Of a stretch of 64,000 bases of DNA, positions 8,311 through 17,334 are shown one piece after another. The stretch comes from Halorubrum depositum (GTDB lineage Archaea > Halobacteriota > Halobacteria > Halobacteriales > Haloferacaceae), in assembly GCF_007671725.1 (NCBI RefSeq), contig NZ_VCNM01000002.1:1116001-1180000 (forward strand), written 5' to 3'. A program made the position numbers and the translations under genes. Below the pieces are notes generated by a model. It worked only from the letters and a program-made list of their open reading frames with translations, did not search any database and was not told the DNA's origin. Numbering within the stretch: the first letter of the stretch is position 1; each line of letters opens with the position of its first letter.

Positions 8311-8436
8311 TCTTTCACCGTCGCGCAACGACCGAAGAGCGGAGCGACGAGGGAGCCGCGCGACGTTGAGACCCGACCGGATTTGAACCCTGCCAGTCGC
8401 GCACAGCGAGCGAAGCGAGCGAGCACGTCTGGTTCC

Positions 8437-8459
8437 GGTTCAAATCCCTCTCCTGGCGT
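8437..8459 (+). repeat. Duplicate of the tRNA-Ser 3' end (att-like)
   Basis: A 23-bp exact copy of 8289-8311 (T arm, acceptor 3' strand and one base beyond the gene), 148 bases downstream and in the same orientation. Direct repeats of a tRNA 3' end are the classic footprint of site-specific integration by tyrosine recombinases. The 125 bases between the copies contain no gene. It is probably an att scar or a nested-integration remnant. Confidence 0.6.
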
Positions 8460-8572
8460 TTTTGCGACGAGCGCGACCCGCGTAGCCGCGGCGCCGCCCC
8501 CGTTCCGCCCCTCGACGTGCTCGCACGCCGACACAAGACTCATATGTGTGGGTACAGTTGTCACGGGTGACG

Positions 8573-8737
8573 ATGCCAGACACGAAATCGGGTCGCGAGC
8601 GGAAGGGAAGGAACAAGCGCCGACAGCTGGAGAGCCGCCTCAACGAACGCGAGCTCGACGCCGCCGAGGAACCGCCGGAGCCGTCCCTCGACGAGGTCGA
8701 CTCGGAGTACCTCGACGAGGACGAGCTCGATTGGTGA
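8573..8737 (+). CDS. Small charged haloarchaeal protein (54 aa)
   Basis: Encodes 54 residues from the ATG at 8573. The N-terminal half is strongly basic (KSGRERKGRNKRRQLESRLNER) and the C-terminal half strongly acidic, ending DSEYLDEDELDW. No membrane segment or cysteine is present. The split charge pattern suggests a nucleic-acid or protein-binding small protein, but no function is known to me. It follows the tRNA-Ser locus and has its own TATA-like CATATG region near 8541. An upstream ATG (8546) would add nine unlikely residues. Confidence 0.6.
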   Translation: MPDTKSGRERKGRNKRRQLESRLNERELDAAEEPPEPSLDEVDSEYLDEDELDW

Positions 8738-9069
8738 GCGCTCGCGACCGAACGCCGCCTCCGCTTTTCAGTTCGTAATCGAATCCCGCGAGAGCGACGC
8801 GTCTACGCCCTACACTCCGCGAGCGACGCGCCCGCGCCCCCGCGTCCGAGAGCGACGCGTCGCCGAGCGCCGCGTTCCGTCCGTCGCTGAGCCCTTGCGC
8901 CGCGGCGAGCGGCGACATATATAAATGAGCGAGTGCGAGCGTCCGAACCCCGGTGAAGATCCGTGCTAACTATCCGCACAAATAGCGAATGAGCGCGCCG
9001 GAGTCGGGCGTTTTTCGCGGCGCCTGAGCGGTCGAGCTCGATCCCGGCCGATCGCTTCCCAACGACGGG
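8738..9069. other. Gene-free upstream region of the thermosome
   Basis: About 330 bases without a credible gene. It contains three copies of GAGCGACGCG at 8792, 8821 and 8850, spaced exactly 29 bases apart, and a separate ACATATATAAATG box at about 8916-8928 that could serve as a TATA element in either direction. The remainder shows no clear structure. Confidence 0.5.
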
Positions 9070-9101
9070 TTTATATAGAATCACAATCAATCAAACGCTG
9101 T
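9070..9101 (+). promoter_or_regulatory. Thermosome promoter (TATA box, leaderless)
   Basis: TTTATATA at 9070-9077 lies 32 bases before the ATG at 9102, which places the predicted start of transcription at about 9097-9100. The mRNA would then be leaderless. The spacer is AT-rich (ATCACAATCAATCAAAC), unusual in this genome and typical of a strong promoter. Confidence 0.7.
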
Positions 9102-10760
9102 ATGAGCCAGCGAATGCAGCAGGGGCAGCCGATGATCATCATGGGCGAGGACGCCCAGCGCGTCAAGGATCGTGACGCACAGGAGTACAACATCTCCGCG
9201 GCGCGCGGCGTCGCCGAGTCCGTACGCTCGACGCTCGGACCGAAAGGGATGGACAAGATGCTCGTCGACTCGATGGGCGACGTCACCATCACGAACGACG
9301 GCGTCACCATCCTGCAGACGATGGACATCGACAACCCGACCGCCGAGATGATCGTCGAGGTCGCCGAGACCCAGGAGGACGAGGCCGGCGACGGCACGAC
9401 GAGCGCGGTCGCCATCGCGGGCGAGCTCCTCAAGAACGCCGAGGACCTCCTCGAGCAGGACATCCACCCGACGGCCGTCATCAAGGGATTCAACCTCGCG
9501 AGTGAGTACGCCCGCGAGCAGGTCGACGACGTCGCCACGCGGGTCGACGCCGACGACACGGAGACGCTGAAGAACGTCGCCGAGACGTCGATGACCGGCA
9601 AGGGCGCCGAGCTCGACAAGGAGACGCTCGCGGACCTCGTCGTCCGCGCGATCCAGGGCGTCACCGTCGAGGCCGACGACGGCTCCCACGTCGTCGACCT
9701 CGCGAACCTCAACATCGAGACCCGCACCGGCCGCGCGGCCGGCGAGTCCGAGCTCCTCTCGGGCGCGGTGATCGACAAGGACCCCGTCCACGACGACATG
9801 CCGACCGACTTCGAGTCGGCCGACGTCCTCCTCCTCAACGACCCGATCGAGGTCGAGGAGGCCGACGTCGACACCTCCGTCAACGTCGACTCCCCCGACC
9901 AGCTCCAGAAGTTCCTCGACCAGGAGGAGAAGCAGCTCCGCGAGAAGGTCGACCAGATCGTCGACAGCGGGGCCGACGTCGTCTTCTGTCAGAAGGGGAT
10001 CGACGACCTCGCCCAGCACTACCTCGCGAAGGAGGGCATCCTCGCCGTCCGCCGGACGAAGAAGTCCGACCTGAGCTTCCTCAAGAACGTGCTCGGCGCG
10101 CCGATCGTCACCGACCTCGACTCGCTCACGGCCGACGACCTCGCGGTCGGCTCGGTCGAGCGCGACGAGGAGGAGGGCCTGTTCTACGTCGAGGGCGAGG
10201 ACGCCCACGGCGTCACCCTCCTGCTGTACGGCACGACCGACCACGTGGTCGACGAGCTCGAGCGCGGCATCGAGGACGCCATCGACGTGGTCGCGGCGAC
10301 CGTCTCCGACGGACGCACGCTCCCCGGCGGCGGCGCCATCGAGGTCGAACTCGCCAGCCGGCTCCGGGACTACGCCGACTCCGTCTCCGGCCGCGAGCAG
10401 CTCGCCGTCGAGGCGTTCGCCGACTCGCTGGAGCTGATCCCCCGCGTGCTCGCCGAGAACGCCGGGCTCGACGCCATCGACCTGCTCGTCGACCTGCGCG
10501 CGGCCCACGAGGCCGGCGACGCGCACGCCGGGCTGAACGTCTTCTCCGGCGAAGTCGAGGACACTGCCGAGGCCGGCGTCGTGGAGACGGCGCAGGCGAA
10601 AGAGCAGGCGATCGCCTCCGCCGCCGAGGCCGCGAACCTCGTCCTCAAAATCGACGACATCATCTCCGCGGGCGACCTGTCGACCGGCGGCGACGGCGAC
10701 GAGGGCGGCGCCCCGGCCGGCGGCATGGGCGGTATGGGCGGTATGGGCGGTGCTATGTGA
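9102..10760 (+). CDS. ths: Thermosome subunit (group II chaperonin)
   Basis: Group II chaperonin subunit; two eight-membered rings fold proteins at the cost of ATP in the cytoplasm. The 552 residues are full length. The equatorial domain has RSTLGPKGMDKMLVDSMGDV and the nucleotide-binding GDGTTSA near 89-95. The apical domain follows, and the C-terminal equatorial part has GGGAIEVELA. The end is the usual flexible GGM repeat tail lining the central cavity. Haloarchaea have two or three paralogues; which one this is cannot be decided here. It has a strong TATA promoter, and a hairpin array follows the stop codon. Confidence 0.97.
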   Translation: MSQRMQQGQPMIIMGEDAQRVKDRDAQEYNISAARGVAESVRSTLGPKGMDKMLVDSMGDVTITNDGVTILQTMDIDNPTAEMIVEVAETQEDEAGDGTTSAVAIAGELLKNAEDLLEQDIHPTAVIKGFNLASEYAREQVDDVATRVDADDTETLKNVAETSMTGKGAELDKETLADLVVRAIQGVTVEADDGSHVVDLANLNIETRTGRAAGESELLSGAVIDKDPVHDDMPTDFESADVLLLNDPIEVEEADVDTSVNVDSPDQLQKFLDQEEKQLREKVDQIVDSGADVVFCQKGIDDLAQHYLAKEGILAVRRTKKSDLSFLKNVLGAPIVTDLDSLTADDLAVGSVERDEEEGLFYVEGEDAHGVTLLLYGTTDHVVDELERGIEDAIDVVAATVSDGRTLPGGGAIEVELASRLRDYADSVSGREQLAVEAFADSLELIPRVLAENAGLDAIDLLVDLRAAHEAGDAHAGLNVFSGEVEDTAEAGVVETAQAKEQAIASAAEAANLVLKIDDIISAGDLSTGGDGDEGGAPAGGMGGMGGMGGAM

Positions 10761-10957
10761 AATCTGTCGGAGACAGATTTCCATAGACCGTCAGGCTCCG
10801 CCTGACGCAGTCGATGTAAGCGAGGTTCCGTAGGAACCTCGTTACCGAGCGGGGAGCGAGCGAGGTCGACCGCAGGGAGACCTCGGAGCGAACGGGGCGC
10901 GTCGCCCCGTGAGCGAACGCGACCCGCGAGGTGTGAGCTCCGAGTAGGAAACTCACA
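10760..10957. repeat. Array of six consecutive stem-loops after the thermosome gene
   Basis: Hairpins in order: AAATCTGTC/GACAGATTT (10760-10780, loop GGA); GTCAGGC/GCCTGAC (10790-10806, loop TCC); CGAGGTTCC/GGAACCTCG (10821-10841, loop GTA); CGAGGTC/GACCTCG (10861-10885, 11-nt loop); ACGGGGCG/CGCCCCGT (10892-10910, loop CGT); and the weaker TGTGAG/CTCACA (10932-10957). Four have perfect stems with 3-nt loops. The first begins on the last base of the stop codon. The array sits between two convergent genes and could terminate or stabilise transcripts. Confidence 0.8.
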
Positions 10958-11144
10958 GCCCCCTGACGCGTTCCGACCGCGTACTACACTTCGAACACGC
11001 ACGCTCGCGTTCCCCGGTTTCATTTTTTAAATCACAGCTTGGAGAGCCGCGGCGCTCGTCGGTATCGAACGGCAGCGCAGAACGCGACGGCGTCGTCACT
11101 ACCCGACTGATAAACGAGAGAATCCGAGCGAGACCGCGGTCGGC
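10958..11144. other. Gap between thermosome hairpins and rpl15e
   Basis: About 190 bases without a gene. A T-rich stretch, CATTTTTTAAATC (about 11022-11034), could act as a terminator for either convergent gene or as a TATA-like element. Nothing else is seen. Confidence 0.35.
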
Positions 11145-11735
11145 TTACTTGCCCTGACGGTCGTTACCGGTGACGCTCGGGCGGGTCTTCTCCGTGCCCT
11201 TGCCGCGCGTGCGCTGGCCGCGGCCCTTCGTGCCGGCGGAGGTGAGCCCGCGGAAGGCGCGCCCGCGGTGGTCGTCCGAGGTGATCCACCCGAGGTCGTC
11301 GTCGTTCTCGATCGCGGGGTGGGCGGGGTCCACTAAGATTACTTCGTGCCACTTCTGCGAGCCGTCCTCACCGACCCAGTAGGAGTTGAGCACGCGGAGG
11401 TTGCGGTACTTCCGCGAGGCGCGCTCCTCGGCGATGCGCTGGATCGACTTGCGGCGCGAAAGGCGGTTGACGCCCTGGCGCTTCGAGCGGCGACCGGCCT
11501 TGTGGCGCTGCTTGCGCGAGCCGCCCTTGCGGACGCTCACGCGAGCGACGACGACGCCCTGCTTGGCCTTGTAGCCGAGTTCGCGGGCCTTGTCGAGGCG
11601 CGTGGGGCGCTCGATGCGCTCGATGGCGCCCTCGTCGCGCCACTCCTGTTTGCGCTGCCACTGCAGCTCCGCCAGTTTCCCCTCCTTGGGGGACCGCCAC
11701 GCCTCCTTGATGTGCGAGTAGAAGCTTCGTGCCAT
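11145..11735 (-). CDS. rpl15e: 50S ribosomal protein L15e
   Basis: Archaeal/eukaryotic large-subunit ribosomal protein. The 196 residues start MARSFYSHIKEAWRSP, a highly conserved N-terminus that fixes the ATG at 11735. The protein is very basic (GGSRKQRHKAGRRSKRQGVNRLSRRKSIQRIAEERASRK) and ends in the conserved RGLTSAGTKGRGQRTRGKGTEKTRPS region, followed by a short tail. A longer frame to 11858 adds residues with no family match. It is convergent with the thermosome gene and probably monocistronic. Confidence 0.98.
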   Translation of the reverse strand: MARSFYSHIKEAWRSPKEGKLAELQWQRKQEWRDEGAIERIERPTRLDKARELGYKAKQGVVVARVSVRKGGSRKQRHKAGRRSKRQGVNRLSRRKSIQRIAEERASRKYRNLRVLNSYWVGEDGSQKWHEVILVDPAHPAIENDDDLGWITSDDHRGRAFRGLTSAGTKGRGQRTRGKGTEKTRPSVTGNDRQGK

Positions 11736-11955
11736 TGGTGTGTCCGCGGACGGTTGCGATTCAGCCGCGAAGCGGCCACATGTCGTCTCGTCCCGGGGCG
11801 TCGACGACGTTGACGACATCGACGACGTCCCGGCGGCGAGTGCCCGCTGTGTCCGCACCAGCGAGTTGCCCGTACTTCCCGCGGTTCGCCCTTAACCGCT
11901 TCGCTACGGCGTTCGCGTGGGTGGGAGTGGCACGCGCGAAGGCGGCCGGCGCGAG

Positions 11956-12570
11956 TCACCCGTCGACGAACAGCCCGTCGACGACCGTCTCGATCAGCGC
12001 GTCCTCGACGCGCTCGTGGGCGGCGTCGCCGTCGGCGCCGATCGGCGCGTTCCGCGAACGCGCGGTGAACACGAGCGAGACGAACAGCTCGTCGACCAGC
12101 TCCGGGTCGTCGTACCGGAACGCGTCGAGCTCGGCCCACCGCGCGGCGAACGGCATGTTCGAGTCGTACGCTGCCCGCTCGATCCCCTCGTCGCCCTCGG
12201 AGTCCACGATCCGCTCCTGTAACGACCGGAGCTCCCCGTCGACGATGAGCGAGGAGATGAGCGGGTTCGACCGCACCTCCCGCAGCGTGGTCTTCAGGAG
12301 GACCCGCACCTCCTCGCGCGGCGTGTCGGCCGCCGCGACCGCCTCGGCGATCGACGCCTCCAGCGCCTCGCGCTCCGCGCGGAGCACCTCGACGTACAGC
12401 GCCTCCTTCGAGTCGTAAAAGCGGTAGAACGTGCTCGTCCCGATGTCGACCGCCTCGGTCACGTCCTTGACCCGCGTGCGCTCGAAGCCGAACCGCTCGA
12501 ACAGCTCCCGACCCGCAGCGACCAGCTCCGCGCGGATCCGCTCGCGCTCCTCCTCGGAGAACCCGCTCAT
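11956..12570 (-). CDS. TetR/AcrR family transcriptional regulator
   Basis: DNA-binding repressor of 204 residues. The TetR helix-turn-helix spans about 20-65, with the signature ELFERFGFERTRVKDVTEAVDIGTSTFYRFYDSKEALYVEVL. The C-terminal ligand-binding region is all helical and not assignable to a ligand. The ATG at 12570 gives the conserved short N-terminus. It is divergent from the surface-protein/RND pair that follows, the usual arrangement for local repression of an efflux module. The intergenic region carries inverted and direct copies of GATTC/GAATC that could be its operator. Confidence 0.93.
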   Translation of the reverse strand: MSGFSEEERERIRAELVAAGRELFERFGFERTRVKDVTEAVDIGTSTFYRFYDSKEALYVEVLRAEREALEASIAEAVAAADTPREEVRVLLKTTLREVRSNPLISSLIVDGELRSLQERIVDSEGDEGIERAAYDSNMPFAARWAELDAFRYDDPELVDELFVSLVFTARSRNAPIGADGDAAHERVEDALIETVVDGLFVDG

Positions 12571-12817
12571 CGCCCGCCTCCGCTCCCGTCGACGCCGCCC
12601 GATCGGTGTGTGCTCATTGACGCGCTCTAGGAATCCAAAAACAAAGACGTTATTGATTCGTGGATTCATGATGGGATGTGAAACGCGCGGCGACGACGCC
12701 CGGACCGGCTCGACGCGATCGGCCGACGCGGAGCCGCGACGCCGGTCCGGCGCCGGTTTCGGTCCGCACGGGTCCCGACGCGGGCCCGCGGGGCGCCGCC
12801 GCGAGGTTCGATTCAGC
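12571..12817. promoter_or_regulatory. Divergent regulatory region between TetR and the surface-protein/RND pair
   Basis: The central part is AT-rich. GAATCC (12631-12636) and GGATTC (12662-12667) form an inverted pair 25 bases apart, and GATTC occurs twice in direct orientation three bases apart (12655-12667). These are the best candidates for the TetR operator. The distal 150 bases before the ATG at 12818 are GC-rich and contain no obvious TATA box. Confidence 0.4.
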
Positions 12818-14527
12818 ATGAGACGCAACACAGTTCTCGTCGCGGTCGTGGCACTGGCGCTTGTAACGAGCGGAACGGCCGGCTTCGCCGTGGGAGCGGC
12901 GCCGACCGGCGGAACGCCGACCGAGGAGGCGAGCGCGGCGAGCCTCGACGCGGACGCGGCGACCGCGACGCCGACCGCCGACGCCGCGACCGGCGGGACG
13001 ACGCCCTTCCAGACGGGGGGCGGGCTCGTCCGAGGCTCGCCCGAGCTGAGCGTGACGACCCCGAGCGCGACCCTCACCCCCGGGCGGACGAACGAGCTCA
13101 CCCTCCAGGTCTCGAACGACGGCGACATGGACCTCGGCACCGCCCAGACCCGCGAGATCGTCACCACCGCGCGGAACGTGCGCGTGACCGCCGACGCCGG
13201 CGGCACCCCCCTCGACGTCGAGACCGGCACCCTCGCGATCGGCTCGGTCACCGAGAACCGGCCGGGCGAGGCGACCGTCGCGGTGAACGTCCCCGAGGAC
13301 GTCGAGCAGGGGACCTACGAGCTCGACGTCGAGCTGGAGTACTCGTACACCTACCAGCAGTCCGGCGGCGTCACCATCGACCGCGAGGAGACCGTCGACG
13401 CCGAGGTCGACGTGCGGATCTCCGACGACGCGCGCTTCGAGGTCGTGAACGTCACGACCGACGCCCACGTCGGCGGCGAGGGCACGCTCGAGGCCGAGAT
13501 CGAGAACGTCGGCGCCGACGTCGCTCGCGACGCGACCGTCGCGTTCGAGTCCGCGAGCGGCGGCCTCGCGTTCGGCGACCGCGCCAGCGACGCCGCCCGG
13601 GTCGACGAGCTGGCGCCGGGCGAGACGACGACCGTGCGGTACGACGTCGCGTTCGCGCCGGGCGCGCCCGTCCGCGAGTACGCCCTGGACGGGACCGTCT
13701 CGTTCGAGACGAGCGAGGGGCTCCAGCGCGTCGACGAGGGCGTCTCCGCCGGCGTGGTCCCCGGACCCGAACAGCGGTTCTCGGTCACCGGGGTCGACTC
13801 CGACCTGCGCGTCGGCGAGGAGGGAGAGGTCACCGGCACCGTGACGAACGAGGGCCCGAACGAGGCCCGCAACGTGGTGATTCAGTTCGCCGAGCAGTCC
13901 CAGAACGTGATCCCGATCGAGCGCAGCGTCGCGGTCGGCACGCTGGCGCCGGGCGAGTCCGGCGAGTTCCGGCTCCCGATCGAGATCGGCGAGGAGGCGA
14001 AGGCGATCGACCGGACCGCAGACATCGCAGTGCAGTACCGCAACGCCGAGTTCGAGACCCGCGCGTACCAGGACGTCGAGCTGCTGTACGAGGTGCAGCC
14101 GGAACGCGATCAGTTCCTCGTGGAGGTCGAGGACCGCGAGATCGAGGCGGGCGGACAGCGCGCCCTCGAGGTGACGCTGACGAACAACCTCGACGAGCCG
14201 GTCCGAGACGTCGAGGCGCGGCTGTTCGCCGACGCGCCCCTCGACAGCGGCAACGACGAGGGGTTCGTCTCCGAGCTCGAGCCCGGCGAGTCGACGACGC
14301 TCACGTTCGACCTGTCGGCGGCCGGCTCGAGCACGGCGAAGACGTACCCGATCTCGTTCGACTTCCGCTACGACGACGCGGACGGGAACAGCCAGCTGTC
14401 GGACACGACGCGGGTGCCGGTCACCGTCGTGGAGAGCGAGGGAGGCCTCCCGGTGGGGCTCGGTCTCGTCGCGCTCGTCGCGGTGGTCGTGATCGGAGCC
14501 GGCGCGTACGTCCTCAAGAGGGAATAG
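12818..14527 (+). CDS. Secreted CARDB-type surface protein (COG1361-like) paired with RND permease
   Basis: The 569 residues begin with a signal peptide (MRRNTVLVAVVALALVTSGTAGFAVGA). A Thr/Ala-rich linker runs to about residue 75. Several beta-sandwich CARDB/NPCBM-like repeats follow, each with the pattern of a conserved ENVG or TNEGPNEARN turn and LAPGET/LAPGES strand. A C-terminal membrane anchor (LPVGLGLVALVAVVVIGAGAYVLKRE) ends in a positive charge. It is therefore an extracytoplasmic protein tethered at its C-terminus. The RND permease starts on the base after its stop, so they form one transcript. It may be a periplasmic-side adaptor; this role is inferred from context only. Confidence 0.88.
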   Translation: MRRNTVLVAVVALALVTSGTAGFAVGAAPTGGTPTEEASAASLDADAATATPTADAATGGTTPFQTGGGLVRGSPELSVTTPSATLTPGRTNELTLQVSNDGDMDLGTAQTREIVTTARNVRVTADAGGTPLDVETGTLAIGSVTENRPGEATVAVNVPEDVEQGTYELDVELEYSYTYQQSGGVTIDREETVDAEVDVRISDDARFEVVNVTTDAHVGGEGTLEAEIENVGADVARDATVAFESASGGLAFGDRASDAARVDELAPGETTTVRYDVAFAPGAPVREYALDGTVSFETSEGLQRVDEGVSAGVVPGPEQRFSVTGVDSDLRVGEEGEVTGTVTNEGPNEARNVVIQFAEQSQNVIPIERSVAVGTLAPGESGEFRLPIEIGEEAKAIDRTADIAVQYRNAEFETRAYQDVELLYEVQPERDQFLVEVEDREIEAGGQRALEVTLTNNLDEPVRDVEARLFADAPLDSGNDEGFVSELEPGESTTLTFDLSAAGSSTAKTYPISFDFRYDDADGNSQLSDTTRVPVTVVESEGGLPVGLGLVALVAVVVIGAGAYVLKRE

Positions 14528-16996
14528 ATGGGTCGAGCGGGCCAGTGGGTCGAAGCGAACGTCGAGCTGCTCAACGAGCTGATCGTCACGCGACCGCGGA
14601 CCGTCGTCGCGCTGTTCCTCGTGGCGACGGCCGTCTTCGCCGGCGGGATGACCGCCGTCGAGACGCAGACCGACGCCACCGAGGGGTTCTCCGAGAACCT
14701 CCCGGAGCAGGAGGCGTTAGACGCGATCGAGACCGAGTTCGAGGAGCCGTTCGCGACCGACGGGGAGACCACCCAGCTGATCCACGACGGGACGAACGTC
14801 TTGGACCGCGAGGAACTGCTCACGATGCTCCGGCTGTTGGAGCGCCTCGACGAGCGGGAGGACCTGCGCGTGGCGTCCGCGAACGGCCCCGCGACGATCG
14901 TCGCGCAGACGCTCGATCCGACGGCGCGGACGCCGGCCTCCCAGCGTCGCGCGGTTGAGTCGGCGACCGACGCGGAGGTCCGTCGAGCGATCCGGCGGGC
15001 GAGCGAGCGCGAGGGGTTCTCGGCCGTCGTCTCCGACGACTTCAACCCGAACGCGGCGTCGGCGTCGACGACGGTGACGGTGATCTCCCACGACGTTCCG
15101 CGCGGATTCGACGACCTGCAGGGGCTCCAAACGGACGTCCGCGAGCTCGCGGACGACGAGCCCGCCGACGTGCGCGTGTTCGGGGCCGGGATCATCAACG
15201 CCGAGACGGGGCAGATCATCGGTGACTCGCTGCTCATCGTGATGCCCATCGTCGTGGTCCTGTTGCTGGGCTTCCTCGTCGTCGCCTACCGGGACCCGAT
15301 CGACCTCGCGCTCGGGCTGTTCGCGCTGTTGATGACGCTGATCTGGACGTTCGGATTCTTAGGCTTCTCCGGGATCCCGTTCGACCAACAGCAGATCGCG
15401 GTCCCGGTGTTGCTGCTGGCGGTCGGCGTCGACTTCGGGATCCACTTCGTCAACCGCTACCGCGAGGAGACGGTGCAAGGGTACGACGCCGTCCCCGCGA
15501 TGCGCATCGCGGCGAACCAGCTGGCGATCGCCTTCGTCATCGTCACCGTCACCGCGGTGTTCGGGTTCGGGGCGAACGTCGCCTCCGACCTCGACCCGAT
15601 CCGGAACCTCGGGATCGTCTCGGCGGTCGGGATCGTGTTCACGTTCCTGATCTTCGGGCTGTTTCTCCCGGCGGCGAAGCTGGAGGTCGACCGGCTCCGC
15701 GAGCGGTACGGCGTCCCGGAGTTCGGGTCGACGCCGATCGCCTCGGAGGACTCCGCGCTCGGCCGGCTGCTGTCCGTCTCCGTCACGATCGGCGAGCGCG
15801 CGCCCGCGGTGTTCATCGCGGTCCTCCTCGTCGCCTCCGCGGGGCTCGGCGCGTACGGCGCGGGCATCGATACGACGTTCGAACAGGAGGACTTCCTCCC
15901 GCCGGAGGAGGAGGCGGGGTACGTGGAGTACATCCCGGAGCCGTTCGCGCCGGGCGAGTACACCGTGACGGAGACGCTGAACCTGCTGGAGGACAACTTC
16001 GCGGCGAGCCAGGACGCGTCGATAACGATATTCGTCGAGGGACCGCTACGCGAGGACCACGCCTTGGAGGCGCTCGCCGAGCCCAACAACGATCCGCCGG
16101 GGACGCTCGCCGTCGGCCCGAACGGCGGGGCCGAGACGACGAGCATCGTGACGGTGATCCGGTCGCACGCGCGGTCCGACGAGGAGTTCGCGGCGCTGGT
16201 CGCGCGCAACGACCGGAACGGGAACGGGATCCCCGACCGCAACCTCGAACGGATCTACGAGGAGCTGTTCGACTCGCCCGCCGGGGACCGGGCGTCGCGG
16301 TACCTCACCGACGACCGCCGCGGCGCACAGATCGAGTACACCGTCGAGAGCGGCGCGACGCAGGGGGAGATCGCCGCGGACGCGACGGAGCAGGCGGACC
16401 GGTTCCGCTACACCGCGACCGCGACCGGCCAGATCGTCGTCTTCGACGCGATCACGGGGATCATCTTCGAGTCGGCGATCCAAGGGCTCGTCCTCGCCGT
16501 GGTGTTGACCGGCGTCTTCCTCGTGATCACGTACGGCATCCTGGAGGGAATGCCCCTGCTGGGGATCGTGAACGTGTTCCCGATCGTGATCGCCGTCGCG
16601 TCGCTAGTGGGTACGATGCGGCTGCTCGGGCTGCCGCTCAACGCCCTGACAGCGACGATCCTCTCTATCGCGATCGGGATCGGGATCGCCTACTCCGTCC
16701 ACATCACCGCCCGGTTCATCGACGAGTTCAAGGAGAACGACGACGTCGCGGCCTCGCTCCGCACGACGCTGACCGGAACCGGGGGCGCGCTCACGGGCAG
16801 CATGCTCACGACGGCGCTCGGGACCGGCGCGCTCGCGCTCGCCATCACCCCCGTACTCGGCGACTTCGGGCTGCTGATCGCGTTGAGCGTCGTCTACTCG
16901 TTCGTGCTCTCGGTGGTCGCGCTGCCGCCGGCGCTGTTCCTGTGGGACCGCTACCAGAACGGCGGTTCGCTCGGCGGCCGCGCTCGCGGCGCCTGA
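14528..16996 (+). CDS. RND superfamily (MMPL-type) permease
   Basis: Proton-driven exporter of 822 residues with a duplicated layout: one TM (residues about 24-42), an extracellular loop, five TMs (about 225-385), a second loop (about 430-640) and a final bundle of five TMs ending near 805. Conserved membrane motifs include GVDFGIHFVNRYREE in the first half and GIGIAYSVHITARFIDEF in the second, carrying the acidic residues used for proton relay. The loops are shorter than in AcrB, as in MMPL/HAE3 proteins such as hopanoid or lipid exporters. The cargo is unknown. It directly follows the surface-protein gene and is probably controlled by the divergent TetR. Confidence 0.92.
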   Translation: MGRAGQWVEANVELLNELIVTRPRTVVALFLVATAVFAGGMTAVETQTDATEGFSENLPEQEALDAIETEFEEPFATDGETTQLIHDGTNVLDREELLTMLRLLERLDEREDLRVASANGPATIVAQTLDPTARTPASQRRAVESATDAEVRRAIRRASEREGFSAVVSDDFNPNAASASTTVTVISHDVPRGFDDLQGLQTDVRELADDEPADVRVFGAGIINAETGQIIGDSLLIVMPIVVVLLLGFLVVAYRDPIDLALGLFALLMTLIWTFGFLGFSGIPFDQQQIAVPVLLLAVGVDFGIHFVNRYREETVQGYDAVPAMRIAANQLAIAFVIVTVTAVFGFGANVASDLDPIRNLGIVSAVGIVFTFLIFGLFLPAAKLEVDRLRERYGVPEFGSTPIASEDSALGRLLSVSVTIGERAPAVFIAVLLVASAGLGAYGAGIDTTFEQEDFLPPEEEAGYVEYIPEPFAPGEYTVTETLNLLEDNFAASQDASITIFVEGPLREDHALEALAEPNNDPPGTLAVGPNGGAETTSIVTVIRSHARSDEEFAALVARNDRNGNGIPDRNLERIYEELFDSPAGDRASRYLTDDRRGAQIEYTVESGATQGEIAADATEQADRFRYTATATGQIVVFDAITGIIFESAIQGLVLAVVLTGVFLVITYGILEGMPLLGIVNVFPIVIAVASLVGTMRLLGLPLNALTATILSIAIGIGIAYSVHITARFIDEFKENDDVAASLRTTLTGTGGALTGSMLTTALGTGALALAITPVLGDFGLLIALSVVYSFVLSVVALPPALFLWDRYQNGGSLGGRARGA

Positions 16997-17334
16997 GGGT
17001 CGACCGCCGACAGCGGTTCGCCCTCGCGCCGTCCGTCGCCGACGCCCGCGCCGTTCGTGCGCCGGCGACGCCCACCTGCGGGAGCGTCAACACCGTGAAG
17101 CGCGTACGGTTCGGTCGACGCGGCCGGGCGCGATCCCGACGATCTCGGGTGGGGAGTCCCGCTCGGCCGCGTCGCTTTCCCCCGACGCTCCGGGAACTCG
17201 CCTCGGGCGAACCCCTCGGACGTCGATTCGCCGCGGATCGACCACAGAGGCACACGCCGCGTTCGCGCGGCCCGCAGTCCGGTCGGTCGGCGGCGACAGC
17301 GAACCGGCCGAACCGCGGCGCCGTCTCGTGAGAT
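16997..17334. other. Gene-free region between RND permease and RHH regulator
   Basis: About 340 bases with high GC content and no frame that has conserved-looking protein sequence. It may hold 3'-UTR sequence of the RND transcript. I see no repeats or hairpins worth naming before 17335. Confidence 0.4.

Noticed and set aside
8311-8436. Integrative element between the duplicated tRNA-Ser ends
   Set aside because: The interval has no integrase or any other gene; only a scar can be claimed.
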